Assembly: GCA_003542955.1 (NCBI GenBank)
Contig: DPJP01000157.1
Coordinates: 200 to 8,225 of the forward strand
Direction of reading: 5' to 3'
Origin: Armatimonadota bacterium
Lineage (GTDB): Bacteria > Armatimonadota > Zipacnadia > Zipacnadales > UBA11051
DNA: 8,026 bases
A program made the translations under genes and the position numbers. The notes beneath the pieces are model-generated. The model was not told where the DNA came from, ran no database searches, and saw only the letters and a program-made list of their open reading frames with translations. Position 1 is the stretch's first letter, and the number at the start of each line of letters is the position of its first letter. This document shows positions 1 through 7,321 of the stretch, in pieces.

Positions 1-305
1 AACAACTCGCTCTGTTCATCGCCGTCGAGCGGGGCGTCAAGCGAGGCGCCCTCGACCCTGCTGATGCGTCCGTGGCGCTCGAGGCGGTTTTTTGTCAGGT
101 TTACGGCTATTCGGTACAGCCAGGTGTATACCTGCGCGTCGCCGCGAAAAGACTCCCATGCCCGGTAGGCGTTGACGAAGGTATCCTGCGTCAGATCGGC
201 GGCCTCCTCCGGGTCACCCAGGAGTCGATAGACGACATTGTAGACGCGGTCGTAGTTGTCCGCGATGATCTGTCGGAACTGTCTCTGCTTGGTGTCATCG
301 GTCAC
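1..305 (-). CDS. ECF-family RNA polymerase sigma factor, N-terminal part (cut by window edge)
   Basis: This encodes the first ~101 residues of an extracytoplasmic-function sigma factor, which would direct RNA polymerase to a specific set of promoters. Sigma region 2 is clear: YNVVYRLLGD followed by EEAADLTQDTFVNAYRAW (helices that bind the core enzyme), then FRGDAQVYTWLYRIAVN (the -10 recognition and melting segment) and a basic stretch. The product is cut at the left edge inside the linker after region 2, so region 4 is not seen. I chose the GTG at 305 because the protein then starts MTDDTKQRQFRQIIADNYD, like many short ECF factors. An in-frame ATG at 383 would add 26 residues that look unlike a sigma factor, with a weak GGGG upstream. 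The gene follows tamB by 113 bases (35 with the ATG) and may share its transcript. No anti-sigma gene is visible; it would lie beyond the left edge. Family is sure, subgroup is not. Confidence 0.93.
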   Translation of the reverse strand, partial: MTDDTKQRQFRQIIADNYDRVYNVVYRLLGDPEEAADLTQDTFVNAYRAWESFRGDAQVYTWLYRIAVNLTKNRLERHGRISRVEGASLDAPLDGDEQSEL

Positions 306-375
306 GCAGGATCCACGCCCGCTGGGTGATTCGTCCGTTGTGTGCCGCCGGATGGTCGTGGACGGGAACAGGGAG

Positions 376-403
376 TTAGACATGCCATGCCCCGGCCGGT
401 TGC
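376..403 (-). promoter_or_regulatory. Possible ECF-type promoter ahead of the sigma factor gene
   Basis: On the minus strand GCAACC (398-403) is followed after 17 bases by TCTAA (376-380). Many ECF sigma factors of the RpoE type recognise a GGAAC-like -35 and a TCTAA/TCTGA-like -10 at this spacing, and they often control their own gene. Transcription would start near 370, downstream of the ATG at 383, so translation would then have to begin at GTG 305. The match is short and has one mismatch in the -35 core, so chance is a real alternative. Confidence 0.25.
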
Positions 404-418
404 GGTCACCAGGCTTGC

Positions 419-3400
419 TCAGAACTGCCAGACCCGCTCGACCTGTATGCGGTGCCTGTCGCGCTCATCGGTTGTGTAGGAGACGCGCGTGCGATTGTCG
501 ATCACATAGGATACAGTCAGGTCGTACTCATCGTCGACGCCGCCGAACGCGGTCCGGTACGACACCAGCAGGTCCTCCATCAGGTACTTGCCAAGCCTGA
601 TCTCGACGGGCTGGTTGAAGGCGAAGTTGAGGCTCAGCTCCGACAGCCCCAGGGTGCGGCGCAACTCCTGCTCGATGGGCTCGAAGATGGCCACCTTGAA
701 GCCGGCCGCCAGCGCCCCGAGGAACTGCTCGGACAGCACGGCGCCCAGGTCCCCCTGTGCCCCGCTGCCGGTGAGGTAGCCCAGCGGCGCAGTCCCCAGC
801 AGGGCGTATATCTGCTCCTCTGCCAGCGATGGGCTCGAGTCGGCGCGGATCTCGAACTGATCCGGCAGCGTACCCGAGAGGGTTATCGCGATTGTCACCG
901 GGCCGATCTCGCGCCCCTGCACCAGTGCCGATTGTAGCACAGTCTCGGCCAGACCCCATACATCGCCGGTGATCGCAAGCTCGACGGGATCGCGCCTCAA
1001 AGGCGTCTGGGTCGGCGCGAGCCTGTAGCTGGCCCCGAGCGACTGAATGGTCGCCACGCCGCCGGGTATCTGTGTCTTGCCTGCTTCTGCCTCGATCAAC
1101 CCGGAGAGCACCGGCTGCTGCAGGGTGCCGGTGAGGTGGGCGATCGTTGTGGGCCTCAGCGGCGCCCGCACTCTCGAGGCCGCGAACGTCATGTCGGGCC
1201 CGAATGCGAGGCGGACGTCGAGGTTGGGCTTAGGGAAGCTCGAACTGGGTGCGTAGATGCTCGCAGCCGCCGCACCCGTACTCGCCGGTATGCCGAAGCG
1301 GCCGTGCGAGACAGTCCAAAGCCCGGTCACGTCGGCCGGCACTCCCCCGCCGGGTCCGGCAATCGTGATCGCGCCGTCAACCACGGCGTCCACCAGACCC
1401 TTTGACCAGATGCGGCTGTTGTCGGCGATGAGGGCAAGATCGACCCTGTTGCCGGCGAGGTCGGCGAAGCGGAAGTCCTCGAGGTCCATGGTGCCGTCGA
1501 CGAAGATGTGGCCCTCACCCAGGCTGGCGCCGAGCTGGTCGACATAGACCGTCGGCGGCTGCCCGCCGCCGCCGCGGAGCGCGAGGGTGCCCCGGAGGTC
1601 CTTGGCGACGAAGCCGCGGCCGACCGTTTGGGCATCGGCGCTGACCTGCAGCGCAAGATCATAGATATTCTCCTGCAGCTTGTCCAGGCTCAGTTCCGAC
1701 AGCTCGGCCGTGCCGCCGAGGCTCAGGCTGGTCTTGTCAACCGTGGCCAGGAGGTGGTTGACGATGAGGGTGTTGGTGACACCATCGCCCTGGACCTCGA
1801 TGTTGACACTGGCATCGTGGATGATCGGCTCCTTGCCGCCGAATGCTATCACCCCGTCGTCTATGGTCAGGTTGCCGGCGATGACCGGCTGGGCGGGTGT
1901 GCCAGAGACAGTCACCTCGCTGTGCACGCTGCCCTCGGCGGCCATCTGCCTCCAGAGCCGGGCGCTCGGCGGAGCGTCCTCGCTCCTCGAGCCGAGGTAC
2001 TCGTTCAGCAGTACGGGCAGCAGCGCGAGAGACGCTTTGTCGACGGTCGCCCCGACATGGATCGGCTCATCGGAGACCAGCCCGATCGGGTCCCAGGAGA
2101 AGGGCAGACTGCCATCAATCTCGATAGCCTCCGTCACCCATTGATCATCCGCCAGCCGCTTGTGCCTCACAATGAGAGTGTCAACGTCGATGCCGCCCTC
2201 CTTGACGGCGATGAGCGGGGCGCTGATAAGGTCGAGACGCAGCCCCGCGACCTCGGGCTCCAGTATGTCGACGCTCCCCATCAGGTTCGGGGCGTCGGTC
2301 GGCCCGGAGGCGACCACGGTGAACCCGAGTTGCCCTGACAGCGCCGTCTTCAGCGGAAGCCATTTCCGGAAGTGTTCGACGGCGATGCCGGAGCCCTGCA
2401 CCATCAACTGCAACTGCTCATCGAAGTCGATGTCGCCCGAGGCGGTCACCAGCATGTCGCCAAGCACCGCTTCCAGGTCGACACCGTAGGCCCCGTGCCT
2501 GTCGATGTCGCCGCGCACCGAGACATCGGGCATGCGCTGCCCCTCGAAGACCGTGCCGGCGAGTTTGACGTCGGCGTTGGCTCTGGGCTCATCGACAGTC
2601 CCATCGGCCACGACATCGAGTGTCAGTTCGCCACCGGCGCGCAGTGAGTAGCTGTTGAGCATGGTGACCAACTCCGTGCGGCGCTGCTGCTGGTCATCAT
2701 CGGAGTGGATCGCGTTGATCAGCGGGACGCCGGAGGCGAGCAGCCGTGAGAGGTCGGCGGCCTCGACGTGCGCCGCGGCGTTGAAGACCCCGCTTTCGTG
2801 CGTATACTCGCCGCTGCCGGACAGCTCGCCACGCGCTATACCGACCTCGAGGTGGTTCAGTCGCACCGTCTCATCGTCAAGGCCGAGTTCGGCGCGCAGG
2901 TGGCGCACCGGCTCGTCCCCGAACTGGAGCTGCTCGCCGACGAGCAAGGCCTCCCCGGCGAGTGCATCGACGGGTCCATGCACATCCGCGTGGGGTATCC
3001 GGATGATCCCGGCCAGGTCCCATCCGCGCTCCTGCAGCGCGCGGATGCCCTCGAGGCGGATGTCGCCCGCCGACAGCCCCGCCGACAGCACAGGGACCTC
3101 GGGCGAGAAGTCAAGCTCCGCATCCGCGACCAGCTCCGACCCGTGTGAGGTCAGCCTGGCCTGCCTGACCTCCAGCACGCGGTTGCGGAGGGCGAACGGG
3201 ATCAGGCCCTCGGTGATGTTCGCCGTCGAAGTCAGCGCGTGGGCGACGCGCAGTTGCCCCCGGATCAGCGGGTCTCCGACTGTACCCGCGATCTCGCCGG
3301 TGACCTCGGCCAGGCCGTCTACGTCCTCCCACTCCTTCTCGAGCAGCTCGACGACATCATCAAGGCGGATCCCGGCCGCGGAGAACTGCCCGGCCAGGGC

Positions 3401-5710
3401 GGCCGTCTCGGGCACTCCCTCGGCCCCGATGTCGGCGATCGAGGGCAGGCCGGAGACCTCGACTGCGCCGCTCAGGGCCGCGGCGCCCCGACGCGCCAGC
3501 AACTCGGTGACTGCCAGGCGCCCATCACGCAGCACCGCGCTAGCGGTAGCGGCGTCGGCTCCGTAGCGCCCGTAGCCGGGCCCGAAGAGGGCGGCATCGG
3601 CGCTGATCTCCGGAGCGTCCCAGGGCCCCGTGACCGCTCCCCGCGCGTACAGCACGCCGTCGAGTTGGTCGTAGTCGATGCGCCCACCGATCTCGTCGAG
3701 CCGGACCTCGGCAACCTGGTACTCGAGATCGAGCGCGCCGGGAGCCTGATCCCCGGGCAGCGCAAGCTCGCCGCGCGCCCACATCGTGCCAATGGCATCG
3801 GTCAGAAAGGCGGTGTGTACGCCGATTGCGGAGCCCTCGTAGGAGAGCAGCGCGCCGGCGCGCGAGGCGCTCCAGCGGTCGTACTCGAGGCCCTCGGCCG
3901 TGACCCTGGCCATCGAGGTGAAGGCGCCGTCGGCGTACTGGAGCCCGAACTCGGCATCGGCGCGCCCGGCAGGCTGCGCATCGGGTGCGAGCCCAAGAAC
4001 GGGAACGTCGGCCAGCCGTCCCAGGTCCAGACCGCTGACGATGCCCCGTGCATAGACATTGACCGGCCTCACGGACACGTCGACGACGGCCTGGCCCGTT
4101 ACATCCGCCCCCAGGGCATCGGCCCTGGCATTCTGCAGGTACACGGTGTCGTCGATGAACGCCACATCGGCAACCAGGTCACTGACCTCGATACCGTCCA
4201 CGCGGATGCTCCCCGCGTGCAGGGAGGTCGTCGCGCGGGCAATGTCGCCGGCCCATTGGGCCCGCACCCGGACGTCCTCGAGCGGCTCGAAGCCGATGGT
4301 CCGGGGCCATGTGGACGCGGCGGCGGGTTCGTCCGTCAAGCCTGTATCCGTGGAGTCATCGCCCGCTGCCGCGTCGCTCGGGGCGGGCGCCAGGGCGATC
4401 TCGCCCGGATCGAGGGTGCCCATGCTCAGGGTCGCGCAGCCGGCGGGATTTGCCGCGTCCATCAGGGCCAGGTTGAACTCGACCTCACGGGCCATAACCG
4501 ACACTGCGTCGTCGGGTCGCACGGTGAGTGCGTCGGGCAGAGCGATGACGGCCTGCACCCCGGCATGCTCGAGCGAACCGGCGACATCGGCCTCGACCTT
4601 GACGGGGCCCTCGACGGCGAAATCGGGCAGTCGGTCACGGGCGTCGGCAGGGAGCGCGGCCAGCAGACCGGCGAGGTTCAGGGAGGGCGCCTCGAGATGG
4701 AAGTCCAGCACGGGCTCTTTGAAGCCTGCCATTCCCCCATCCACGACGACACTCGATCCGGCCCACTCGACGTCCAGCCGGTCGGTGTAGAGCCCCTGCG
4801 GCGTGACCCACAGCTCCCCGTGCGCCCGCATGCTCGCGGGCGTTAGCCCCTTGACGAGCAGCGTGCTGGGGTGCACATCCGCGTGCGCGGAGTAGCCGAG
4901 CGCGGATGCATCGCCCTCACCGGCCCGCACCACCGATGCTCTGACGCGCGCCAGCCCATCGGTGACGCGCATGCCCGCACCGGGCCACACGCGACCATGC
5001 GCCCATGCGAGGTTGAGCGCGGAGACATCCGCGTCTATCGCGAATTCCTTCGTCTCCGACCTGTAGGTCATCCGGCCCGACAGCCTGCCGAGGCGGCCGC
5101 CGTCATCCATGCAATCGAGTGTGACGGCGATGACCCCGCGGCGGGTCATATCGACGGTCGCCTCGAGCGGGTCGAGTGTCAATGCGAGCGTGTCACGGCC
5201 GTGCAGCAGCAGCGGGTCCGTGTAGCGGAGGCGGGCGTTCTTGACCGTGACGAGACCGGCAAACCGCTTCTCCGGGGGTGTTGGCACGCCCGGTTTGGGA
5301 AGCAGGTCGGTGATGTTGAGTGTGCCGTCGGCGCGACGGAGCACATCGGCGTGCAGGCCATCGATGAGCACGCGGGAGACGGCCGCGGCCGGCGCCATCC
5401 GGCTCTTGATGACCTGGACGAGGTTCAGGTGCAGGTAGACATCGCGCGCGCTGAGCACGGCGCCATCGTCGACGGACCCGCCCTCGACGGCGGCGATGGC
5501 CACGCCCTGCACGCGGATGTCGTTGAGCAGGCTGCCGGAGACCTCCCCGACGCGAACCTCACGGCGCGTCGTGTCGGCGAGGGAGCGGGCGAGCGCATCG
5601 CGCACGCGCTCGTGCACCCACGAGCTGCTGCCTACGACGTAGGCTCCGATGAGCAGCAGCCCGGCGGCGGGCACGAGAATAATGGCTATGGTGGAGAAGA
5701 GCCGTCGCAT
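419..5710 (-). CDS. tamB: TamB/DUF490 translocation and assembly module protein
   Basis: A 1763-residue inner-membrane-anchored periplasmic protein of the TamB/AsmA-like family, which forms a long hydrophobic beta groove bridging the two membranes. Family members assist outer-membrane protein assembly with the Omp85 partner TamA and/or carry phospholipids to the outer membrane. Seen here: RR then one hydrophobic segment (about residues 5-28) as signal anchor; an AsmA-like N-terminal part; an acidic Asp/Ala/Thr-rich spacer (about 440-468); many beta-strand repeats with a recurring G-[TP]-x3-P motif; and the TamB C-terminal domain (about 1400-1763) with LAEEQIYALLG at 1629-1639 and a terminal alternating strand RIQVERVWQF. 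I number from ATG 5710, directly before the anchor; in-frame TTG 5728 and GTG 5722 are alternatives. It lies 98 bases after lipA and ahead of the sigma factor. No tamA is in the window. Family assignment is firm; partner and cargo are unknown. Confidence 0.94.
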   Translation of the reverse strand: MRRLFSTIAIILVPAAGLLLIGAYVVGSSSWVHERVRDALARSLADTTRREVRVGEVSGSLLNDIRVQGVAIAAVEGGSVDDGAVLSARDVYLHLNLVQVIKSRMAPAAAVSRVLIDGLHADVLRRADGTLNITDLLPKPGVPTPPEKRFAGLVTVKNARLRYTDPLLLHGRDTLALTLDPLEATVDMTRRGVIAVTLDCMDDGGRLGRLSGRMTYRSETKEFAIDADVSALNLAWAHGRVWPGAGMRVTDGLARVRASVVRAGEGDASALGYSAHADVHPSTLLVKGLTPASMRAHGELWVTPQGLYTDRLDVEWAGSSVVVDGGMAGFKEPVLDFHLEAPSLNLAGLLAALPADARDRLPDFAVEGPVKVEADVAGSLEHAGVQAVIALPDALTVRPDDAVSVMAREVEFNLALMDAANPAGCATLSMGTLDPGEIALAPAPSDAAAGDDSTDTGLTDEPAAASTWPRTIGFEPLEDVRVRAQWAGDIARATTSLHAGSIRVDGIEVSDLVADVAFIDDTVYLQNARADALGADVTGQAVVDVSVRPVNVYARGIVSGLDLGRLADVPVLGLAPDAQPAGRADAEFGLQYADGAFTSMARVTAEGLEYDRWSASRAGALLSYEGSAIGVHTAFLTDAIGTMWARGELALPGDQAPGALDLEYQVAEVRLDEIGGRIDYDQLDGVLYARGAVTGPWDAPEISADAALFGPGYGRYGADAATASAVLRDGRLAVTELLARRGAAALSGAVEVSGLPSIADIGAEGVPETAALAGQFSAAGIRLDDVVELLEKEWEDVDGLAEVTGEIAGTVGDPLIRGQLRVAHALTSTANITEGLIPFALRNRVLEVRQARLTSHGSELVADAELDFSPEVPVLSAGLSAGDIRLEGIRALQERGWDLAGIIRIPHADVHGPVDALAGEALLVGEQLQFGDEPVRHLRAELGLDDETVRLNHLEVGIARGELSGSGEYTHESGVFNAAAHVEAADLSRLLASGVPLINAIHSDDDQQQRRTELVTMLNSYSLRAGGELTLDVVADGTVDEPRANADVKLAGTVFEGQRMPDVSVRGDIDRHGAYGVDLEAVLGDMLVTASGDIDFDEQLQLMVQGSGIAVEHFRKWLPLKTALSGQLGFTVVASGPTDAPNLMGSVDILEPEVAGLRLDLISAPLIAVKEGGIDVDTLIVRHKRLADDQWVTEAIEIDGSLPFSWDPIGLVSDEPIHVGATVDKASLALLPVLLNEYLGSRSEDAPPSARLWRQMAAEGSVHSEVTVSGTPAQPVIAGNLTIDDGVIAFGGKEPIIHDASVNIEVQGDGVTNTLIVNHLLATVDKTSLSLGGTAELSELSLDKLQENIYDLALQVSADAQTVGRGFVAKDLRGTLALRGGGGQPPTVYVDQLGASLGEGHIFVDGTMDLEDFRFADLAGNRVDLALIADNSRIWSKGLVDAVVDGAITIAGPGGGVPADVTGLWTVSHGRFGIPASTGAAAASIYAPSSSFPKPNLDVRLAFGPDMTFAASRVRAPLRPTTIAHLTGTLQQPVLSGLIEAEAGKTQIPGGVATIQSLGASYRLAPTQTPLRRDPVELAITGDVWGLAETVLQSALVQGREIGPVTIAITLSGTLPDQFEIRADSSPSLAEEQIYALLGTAPLGYLTGSGAQGDLGAVLSEQFLGALAAGFKVAIFEPIEQELRRTLGLSELSLNFAFNQPVEIRLGKYLMEDLLVSYRTAFGGVDDEYDLTVSYVIDNRTRVSYTTDERDRHRIQVERVWQF

Positions 5711-5735
5711 TGACCCAGGCACACTCAAGGGTCAG

Positions 5736-5749
5736 GCGGAAGCCTCCGC
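5736..5749 (-). other. Small hairpin covering the only strong Shine-Dalgarno match before tamB
   Basis: In the lipA-tamB gap the mRNA reads GCGGA-GGCT-TCCGC, a 5-bp GC-rich stem with a 4-base loop. The GGAGG (5743-5747) lies half in the stem and half in the loop. It is 14 bases from the TTG at 5728 and 32 from the ATG at 5710, so it is poorly placed for either start. There is no U run, so it is not an intrinsic terminator. It could be chance in GC-rich DNA. Confidence 0.3.
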
Positions 5750-5808
5750 GGGTGTCACTGTGGCGCGATGTCGATCTGCAGGTGTACTGGGATGAAGTCT
5801 TCGGCCTG

Positions 5809-6684
5809 TCAGGATAGTGCTTCCAGTGCGGCCGCGGCGCTCGCGGCGGCCCGGTAGCTGCTGCGGACGAATGGGCCGGCGCTGACCTCAATGATGCCGG
5901 CTTGCTCGGCCCACCGGGCATAGACCGCGAACTGGTCGGGGTGCACGTATCTGTCAACGGGGTGATGTCTGCGCGTCGGCTGCAGATACTGGCCGATGGT
6001 CACAATGTGACAGCCCGCCGCGGCGAGCTGCCCGAGCAGCTCCCGGACTTGTTCGTCGGTCTCCCCCACGCCGACCATGAACCCGGACTTCACGACCGCT
6101 CCCGGCCAGTTCCCGCTCGCGTAGGAGAGCACCTGCATCGAGCGCGAGTGGTCGGCCTGTGGACGAAGCACACTCGACATCTCGCGCACCGTCTCGACAT
6201 TGTGGTTGAACACCGTCGGCCGTGCCTCAATCACGGTGTCGATAGCCCGTGTGTCGCCCTTGAAGTCCGGCGTCAGCACCTCGACGCCTGCCTCCGCCCG
6301 TAACTGCCTGATGGCGTGGATCGTGGCGGCGAAGTGGCCGGCGCCACCGTCGGGGAGGTCGTCGCGGGTGACGGAGGTGACGACCACGAAGTCGAGCCCC
6401 ATTTCGGCGGCTGCTTCAGCGACACGTCGCGGCTCGTCGGGGTCGAGTGGCGCGGGGCCGGTCGTCGAATGCCGGACCGCGCAGAAGCGGCAATCGCGGG
6501 TGCAGACATCACCCATGAGCATGAAGGTGGCCGTGCCCCGGGAGAAGCACTCGCCGATGTTGGGACAGCGCGCGCTCTGACAGACGGTGCACAGGCGCCT
6601 GCCCTCCATCAACTCGCTGGTGGACTGCGCCGCGGTCTGCTTGCCGACCTTCACTTTCATCCAGTCCGGCAGCTGTGGGGTCAT
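5809..6684 (-). CDS. lipA: Lipoyl synthase LipA (radical SAM)
   Basis: LipA inserts two sulfur atoms into the octanoyl chain on lipoyl-domain proteins (pyruvate and 2-oxoglutarate dehydrogenases, glycine cleavage H protein), using S-adenosylmethionine radicals in the cytoplasm. The 291-residue product has normal length and every hallmark: auxiliary 4Fe-4S cysteines C35, C40, C46 (C-x4-C-x5-C, in CQSARCPNIGEC), the radical SAM cluster C61, C65, C68 (CTRDCRFC), VVVTSVTRDDLPDGGA, the PTVFNHNVETV segment, SGFMVGVGE and the C-terminal RSSY (274-277), whose serine ligates the auxiliary cluster. The start is decided by a TAG stop immediately before ATG 6684; the N-terminus PDWMKVKVG matches the family. 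There is only a weak AAGG far upstream as a ribosome site. An extra cysteine, C32, precedes the auxiliary set where His is common. No lipB octanoyltransferase is in the window. It lies downstream of the response regulator and upstream of tamB, probably co-transcribed. Confidence 0.98.
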   Translation of the reverse strand: MTPQLPDWMKVKVGKQTAAQSTSELMEGRRLCTVCQSARCPNIGECFSRGTATFMLMGDVCTRDCRFCAVRHSTTGPAPLDPDEPRRVAEAAAEMGLDFVVVTSVTRDDLPDGGAGHFAATIHAIRQLRAEAGVEVLTPDFKGDTRAIDTVIEARPTVFNHNVETVREMSSVLRPQADHSRSMQVLSYASGNWPGAVVKSGFMVGVGETDEQVRELLGQLAAAGCHIVTIGQYLQPTRRHHPVDRYVHPDQFAVYARWAEQAGIIEVSAGPFVRSSYRAAASAAAALEALS

Positions 6685-6743
6685 CTATGGGCTATGCCTT
6701 TCGTGCTGCCGCCCGAGCGCGCCGGCCGGTAGCAGTGAGCCCC

Positions 6744-6761
6744 CCGCGGGGTACCCGGCGG
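6744..6761 (-). other. GC-rich hairpin in the response regulator-lipA gap
   Basis: The minus-strand RNA can pair CCG-(C)-CGGG with CCCG-CGG around a 3-base loop, giving seven GC pairs and one bulged base. It is followed by GGGGCTCAC rather than U residues, so an intrinsic terminator is not supported. It may stabilise mRNA ends or tune read-through into lipA, or be a by-product of high GC. The rest of this 115-base gap shows no convincing promoter. Confidence 0.3.
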
Positions 6762-6799
6762 AGGGCGATGGAGACTATTGCTGAGGGGCGCACCGTGTT

Positions 6800-7186
6800 T
6801 CAGTCCGTTGCCAGAAGACGATCCAGCAGCTCGCCGACGATCTTGATGAAGCTGCCCTTCTTCTCGATATGCACACCGTCATAGCCGGCGACCCTGGAGA
6901 CATCCTTCGCTGTCGTGGCGTAGCCGGTGAGCACGACGACCGTCAGCGGCGCCCAGAGCGGGTTGTTCTTGACGGCGTCGAGTACCTGCCAGCCGTCAAT
7001 CTCCGGCATGACGATATCGAGCAGCATGCAGTCGTACATCGCGCCGTCCATGGTTGCCTGGCAGAGCTTCTGCAGCGCCGCCCGGCCGTCGGGGGCCTCC
7101 TCGTATCGAAAGCCGAGGCCCTCCAGAGTGGTCGTAAGGACCTTGCGCAGTTGGTCGTCATCCTCGACAACAAGCACGCTTCGCAT
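6800..7186 (-). CDS. Single-domain CheY-like response regulator
   Basis: A 128-residue stand-alone receiver domain, which would accept a phosphoryl group from a histidine kinase and act by protein contact, since no DNA-binding or enzymatic output domain follows. Seen: beta-1 SVLVVEDDD with metal-binding acids E8, D9, D10; phospho-acceptor D57 in MLLDIVMPEIDGW; switch Thr T87 in VVVLTGYA; and a lysine at 109/110 in the place of the conserved beta-5 Lys. The usual Lys-Pro there is Lys-Lys-Gly-Ser, and the expected aromatic switch position reads GVHIEKKG, so the output face is atypical. ATG 7186 gives the canonical N-terminus; the ribosome site is weak (AGG 3-5 bases away, GGGG further up inside a hairpin loop). 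No partner kinase is in the window. It heads the presumed lipA-tamB-sigma transcript. The receiver call is firm; target and kinase are unknown. Confidence 0.95.
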   Translation of the reverse strand: MRSVLVVEDDDQLRKVLTTTLEGLGFRYEEAPDGRAALQKLCQATMDGAMYDCMLLDIVMPEIDGWQVLDAVKNNPLWAPLTVVVLTGYATTAKDVSRVAGYDGVHIEKKGSFIKIVGELLDRLLATD

Positions 7187-7192
7187 CTGCCT

Positions 7193-7209
7193 GTGCCCAC
7201 CCCTGGCAC
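7193..7209 (-). other. Leader hairpin just before the response regulator start
   Basis: The mRNA reads GTGCC-AGGGGTG-GGCAC, a perfect 5-bp stem with a 7-base loop, ending 6 bases before the ATG at 7186. The loop displays AGGGG, the best Shine-Dalgarno-like string nearby. It could affect translation of the response regulator, either exposing the purine-rich loop or blocking ribosome access. Function is inference from position only. Confidence 0.3.
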
Positions 7210-7276
7210 GCAGGCGCCCGCGGTAGGGCCACCCTTGCGCCGCAAAATGTGAATGAAGACACTATAAGGATACCGT

Positions 7277-7306
7277 ATTATAGCGCGCCAGGCCCCGCGT
7301 GTGCAA
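7277..7306 (-). promoter_or_regulatory. Sigma-70-type promoter for the response regulator-lipA-tamB unit
   Basis: On the minus strand a perfect TATAAT (7277-7282) is preceded after 18 bases by TTGCAC (7301-7306), a weak -35. Transcription should start near 7269-7271, giving a leader of about 84 bases before the response regulator ATG. The -10 runs into the 9-base palindrome ATACGGTAT (7271-7279) and is flanked by TATAA/TTATA arms, so a repressor or other regulator could bind across it. It is the only AT-rich island in the gap. A strong -10 with a poor -35 often marks activator-dependent promoters; that last step is inference. Confidence 0.6.
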
Positions 7307-7321
7307 CGCGACTTCCGGCGC
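7285..7321 (-). other. Nested inverted repeats directly after the smpB stop
   Basis: An outer pair GCGCC (minus strand, 7317-7321) / GGCGC (7285-7289) encloses a perfect inner hairpin CGCGT-TGCAC-ACGCG (7296-7310). On the smpB mRNA this begins at the base after the TAG stop. It is followed by GCTATAAT rather than a U tract, so it is at best a weak or Rho-assisted 3' end; it also overlaps the -35 of the downstream promoter. Confidence 0.35.

Noticed and set aside
3239..4846. A 535-codon plus-strand open frame antisense to tamB, with others such as 1508-2338 and 4871-5713
   Set aside because: They mirror the tamB reading frame in GC-rich DNA, where antisense stops are rare. Their products are low-complexity, without recognisable domains or ribosome sites, while the opposite strand encodes a complete TamB.
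6660..6662. A shorter LipA starting at Met 9
   Set aside because: The PDW segment before it is typical of LipA N-termini, and ATG 6684 directly follows an in-frame stop.
6744..6761. Intrinsic terminator between the response regulator and lipA
   Set aside because: The hairpin is strong but no U tract follows on either strand; listed only as a hairpin.
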